From Alphaproteobacteria bacterium (GTDB taxonomy: Bacteria; Pseudomonadota; Alphaproteobacteria; Micropepsales; Micropepsaceae): a stretch of 6,379 nucleotides of DNA. A program made the translations under genes and the position numbers. The notes beneath the pieces were generated by a model, which worked only from the letters and a program-made list of their open reading frames with translations, had not been told where the DNA came from and searched no databases. Below are positions 5,788 through 6,379 of this stretch, in pieces; position 1 is the stretch's first letter, and the number at the start of each line of letters is the position of its first letter. The stretch is from NCBI GenBank assembly GCA_003131925.1, contig PKWC01000089.1, positions 1 through 6,379 of the forward strand. The letters are read 5' to 3'.

Positions 5788-6379
5788 AAGAGCTGGCGCT
5801 CGGTTTCGTAGACATCGTCGAGTTCGACCTCATCCGCGACAGCTTCCACACGCGCCTTGAGCGGGAGCACCTCGTCGTCGCAGGCCATTACTGCGACGGC
5901 CTTGAACTCCAGCCCTTTGGCGAGATGCATCGTGCCGACTGAAATTCGCTCGCCGGCGTCCTCGTCGCGCTCGGAGAGAATGAATGCGTTCTGCCCCACC
6001 GCTTTAACGGTGGAGCGGGCGCGGTCGAGCAGTTCGTGATCGCGGACGAAGACGCCGATCTCCGATGGCGCGAAGCCGTCCTTCAGCGCCGCAGCGATCC
6101 ATTCTCCGACGGCGGCGATTTCCGCCGTGGCATCGTCGTAGCGCGCGATCGTCGGCTCCGGCCCGTTGAACGCCGAGACGGTGCCCGCGCGCCGCTCCTC
6201 CAGCCCATCCACGTCCCGCAACACCTGCGGCAGCAGCCGGTCTGCTGCCGCGCGAATCTGGTGCGAGGTCCGGTAGTTGACCTTCAACGTCTGCGATCGC
6301 CCGCGCACATCCACACCGAGCGTCAACCAGGAAAACGGTTGCTGGAAAATGCGCTGGCCGAGATCGCCCGCGAAGAACA
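5703..6379 (-). CDS. UvrD/Rep-type SF1 DNA helicase, C-terminal part (5' end beyond right edge)
   Basis: An ATP-dependent 3'-5' DNA helicase or translocase of superfamily 1A. The visible 224 residues begin in motif III (GDLGQRIF, fragment residues 4-11) and run through motif IV (LKVNYRTSHQIR, 31-42), motif V (ISVGTMHLAKGLEF, 145-158, followed by acidic CDDEVLP) and motif VI (QLFYVACTRARDRLMVSG, 195-212), with the Arg residues that contact the nucleotide. It ends with a natural-looking tail SEFLDDMG and TAG at 5705-5703, so the C-terminus is complete. Motifs I and II with the Walker residues lie off the right edge. It is GC-rich, unlike the nuclease-ATPase gene it converges on. It is not clearly housekeeping UvrD, since it ends soon after motif VI; it is more like the shorter accessory UvrD-like helicases that are common in mobile and defence regions. 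Which subfamily, including a GajB-like one, cannot be settled from this part. Confidence 0.92.
   Translation of the reverse strand, partial: FFAGDLGQRIFQQPFSWLTLGVDVRGRSQTLKVNYRTSHQIRAAADRLLPQVLRDVDGLEERRAGTVSAFNGPEPTIARYDDATAEIAAVGEWIAAALKDGFAPSEIGVFVRDHELLDRARSTVKAVGQNAFILSERDEDAGERISVGTMHLAKGLEFKAVAVMACDDEVLPLKARVEAVADEVELDDVYETERQLFYVACTRARDRLMVSGVDPASEFLDDMG

Noticed and set aside
1..6379. CRISPR arrays, tRNA or rRNA genes, riboswitches, strong intrinsic terminators
   Set aside because: No regularly spaced repeats, tRNA-like cloverleaf with conserved arms, rRNA sequence, or hairpin followed by a T-run was seen by eye on either strand.

Overview
The window is a mosaic from what looks like a high-GC alphaproteobacterium. 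That guess rests on the GC-rich, C/G-ending codons of most genes and on the style of the serine recombinase and of the IS5-type transposase. No rRNA, tRNA or species marker is present, so the host is an inference; a sphingomonad or a member of the Rhizobiales would fit. The layout (alternating strands, a decayed insertion sequence, an abrupt drop in GC and a recombinase gene) is typical of an accessory region such as a genomic island or plasmid.

Layout from left to right. (1) Positions 1-343, minus strand: the first part of a small exported Cys/Met/His-rich protein that runs off the left edge; it resembles small periplasmic proteins of heavy-metal resistance loci. (2) Positions 344-512: non-coding, with a small overlapping dyad and a weak leftward promoter candidate. 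(3) Positions 513-2337, plus strand: a two-gene unit with an 8-bp overlap. The first gene encodes a 389-aa protein whose N-terminal part recalls the post-ATPase domain of RarA/MgsA clamp-loader-like proteins. The second encodes a 220-aa serine recombinase of the resolvase/invertase type. (4) Positions 2385-2868, minus strand: a 3'-truncated, frameshifted IS5-type transposase remnant. (5) Positions 3008-5485, plus strand: the centrepiece, an 825-aa protein with an N-terminal HsdR-like PD-(D/E)XK nuclease domain, a central AAA+/STAND-like ATPase and a winged-helix-like C-terminal region. (6) Positions 5469 to about 5702: weak coding signal for one small, probably frameshifted or truncated downstream gene. 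(7) Positions 5703-6379, minus strand: the C-terminal half of a UvrD/Rep-type superfamily 1 helicase that enters from the right edge.

The genes do not form one operon. The recombinase pair is translationally coupled and probably belongs to a mobile-element module. The nuclease-ATPase gene has clearly lower GC than its flanks, sits between an IS remnant and a helicase gene, and has the architecture expected of a single-protein anti-phage or anti-plasmid effector: nuclease, nucleotide switch, then a DNA-binding or sensor region. That role is inferred from architecture and context. I do not recognise it as a named defence system, and it is the best candidate for an undescribed system in this window.
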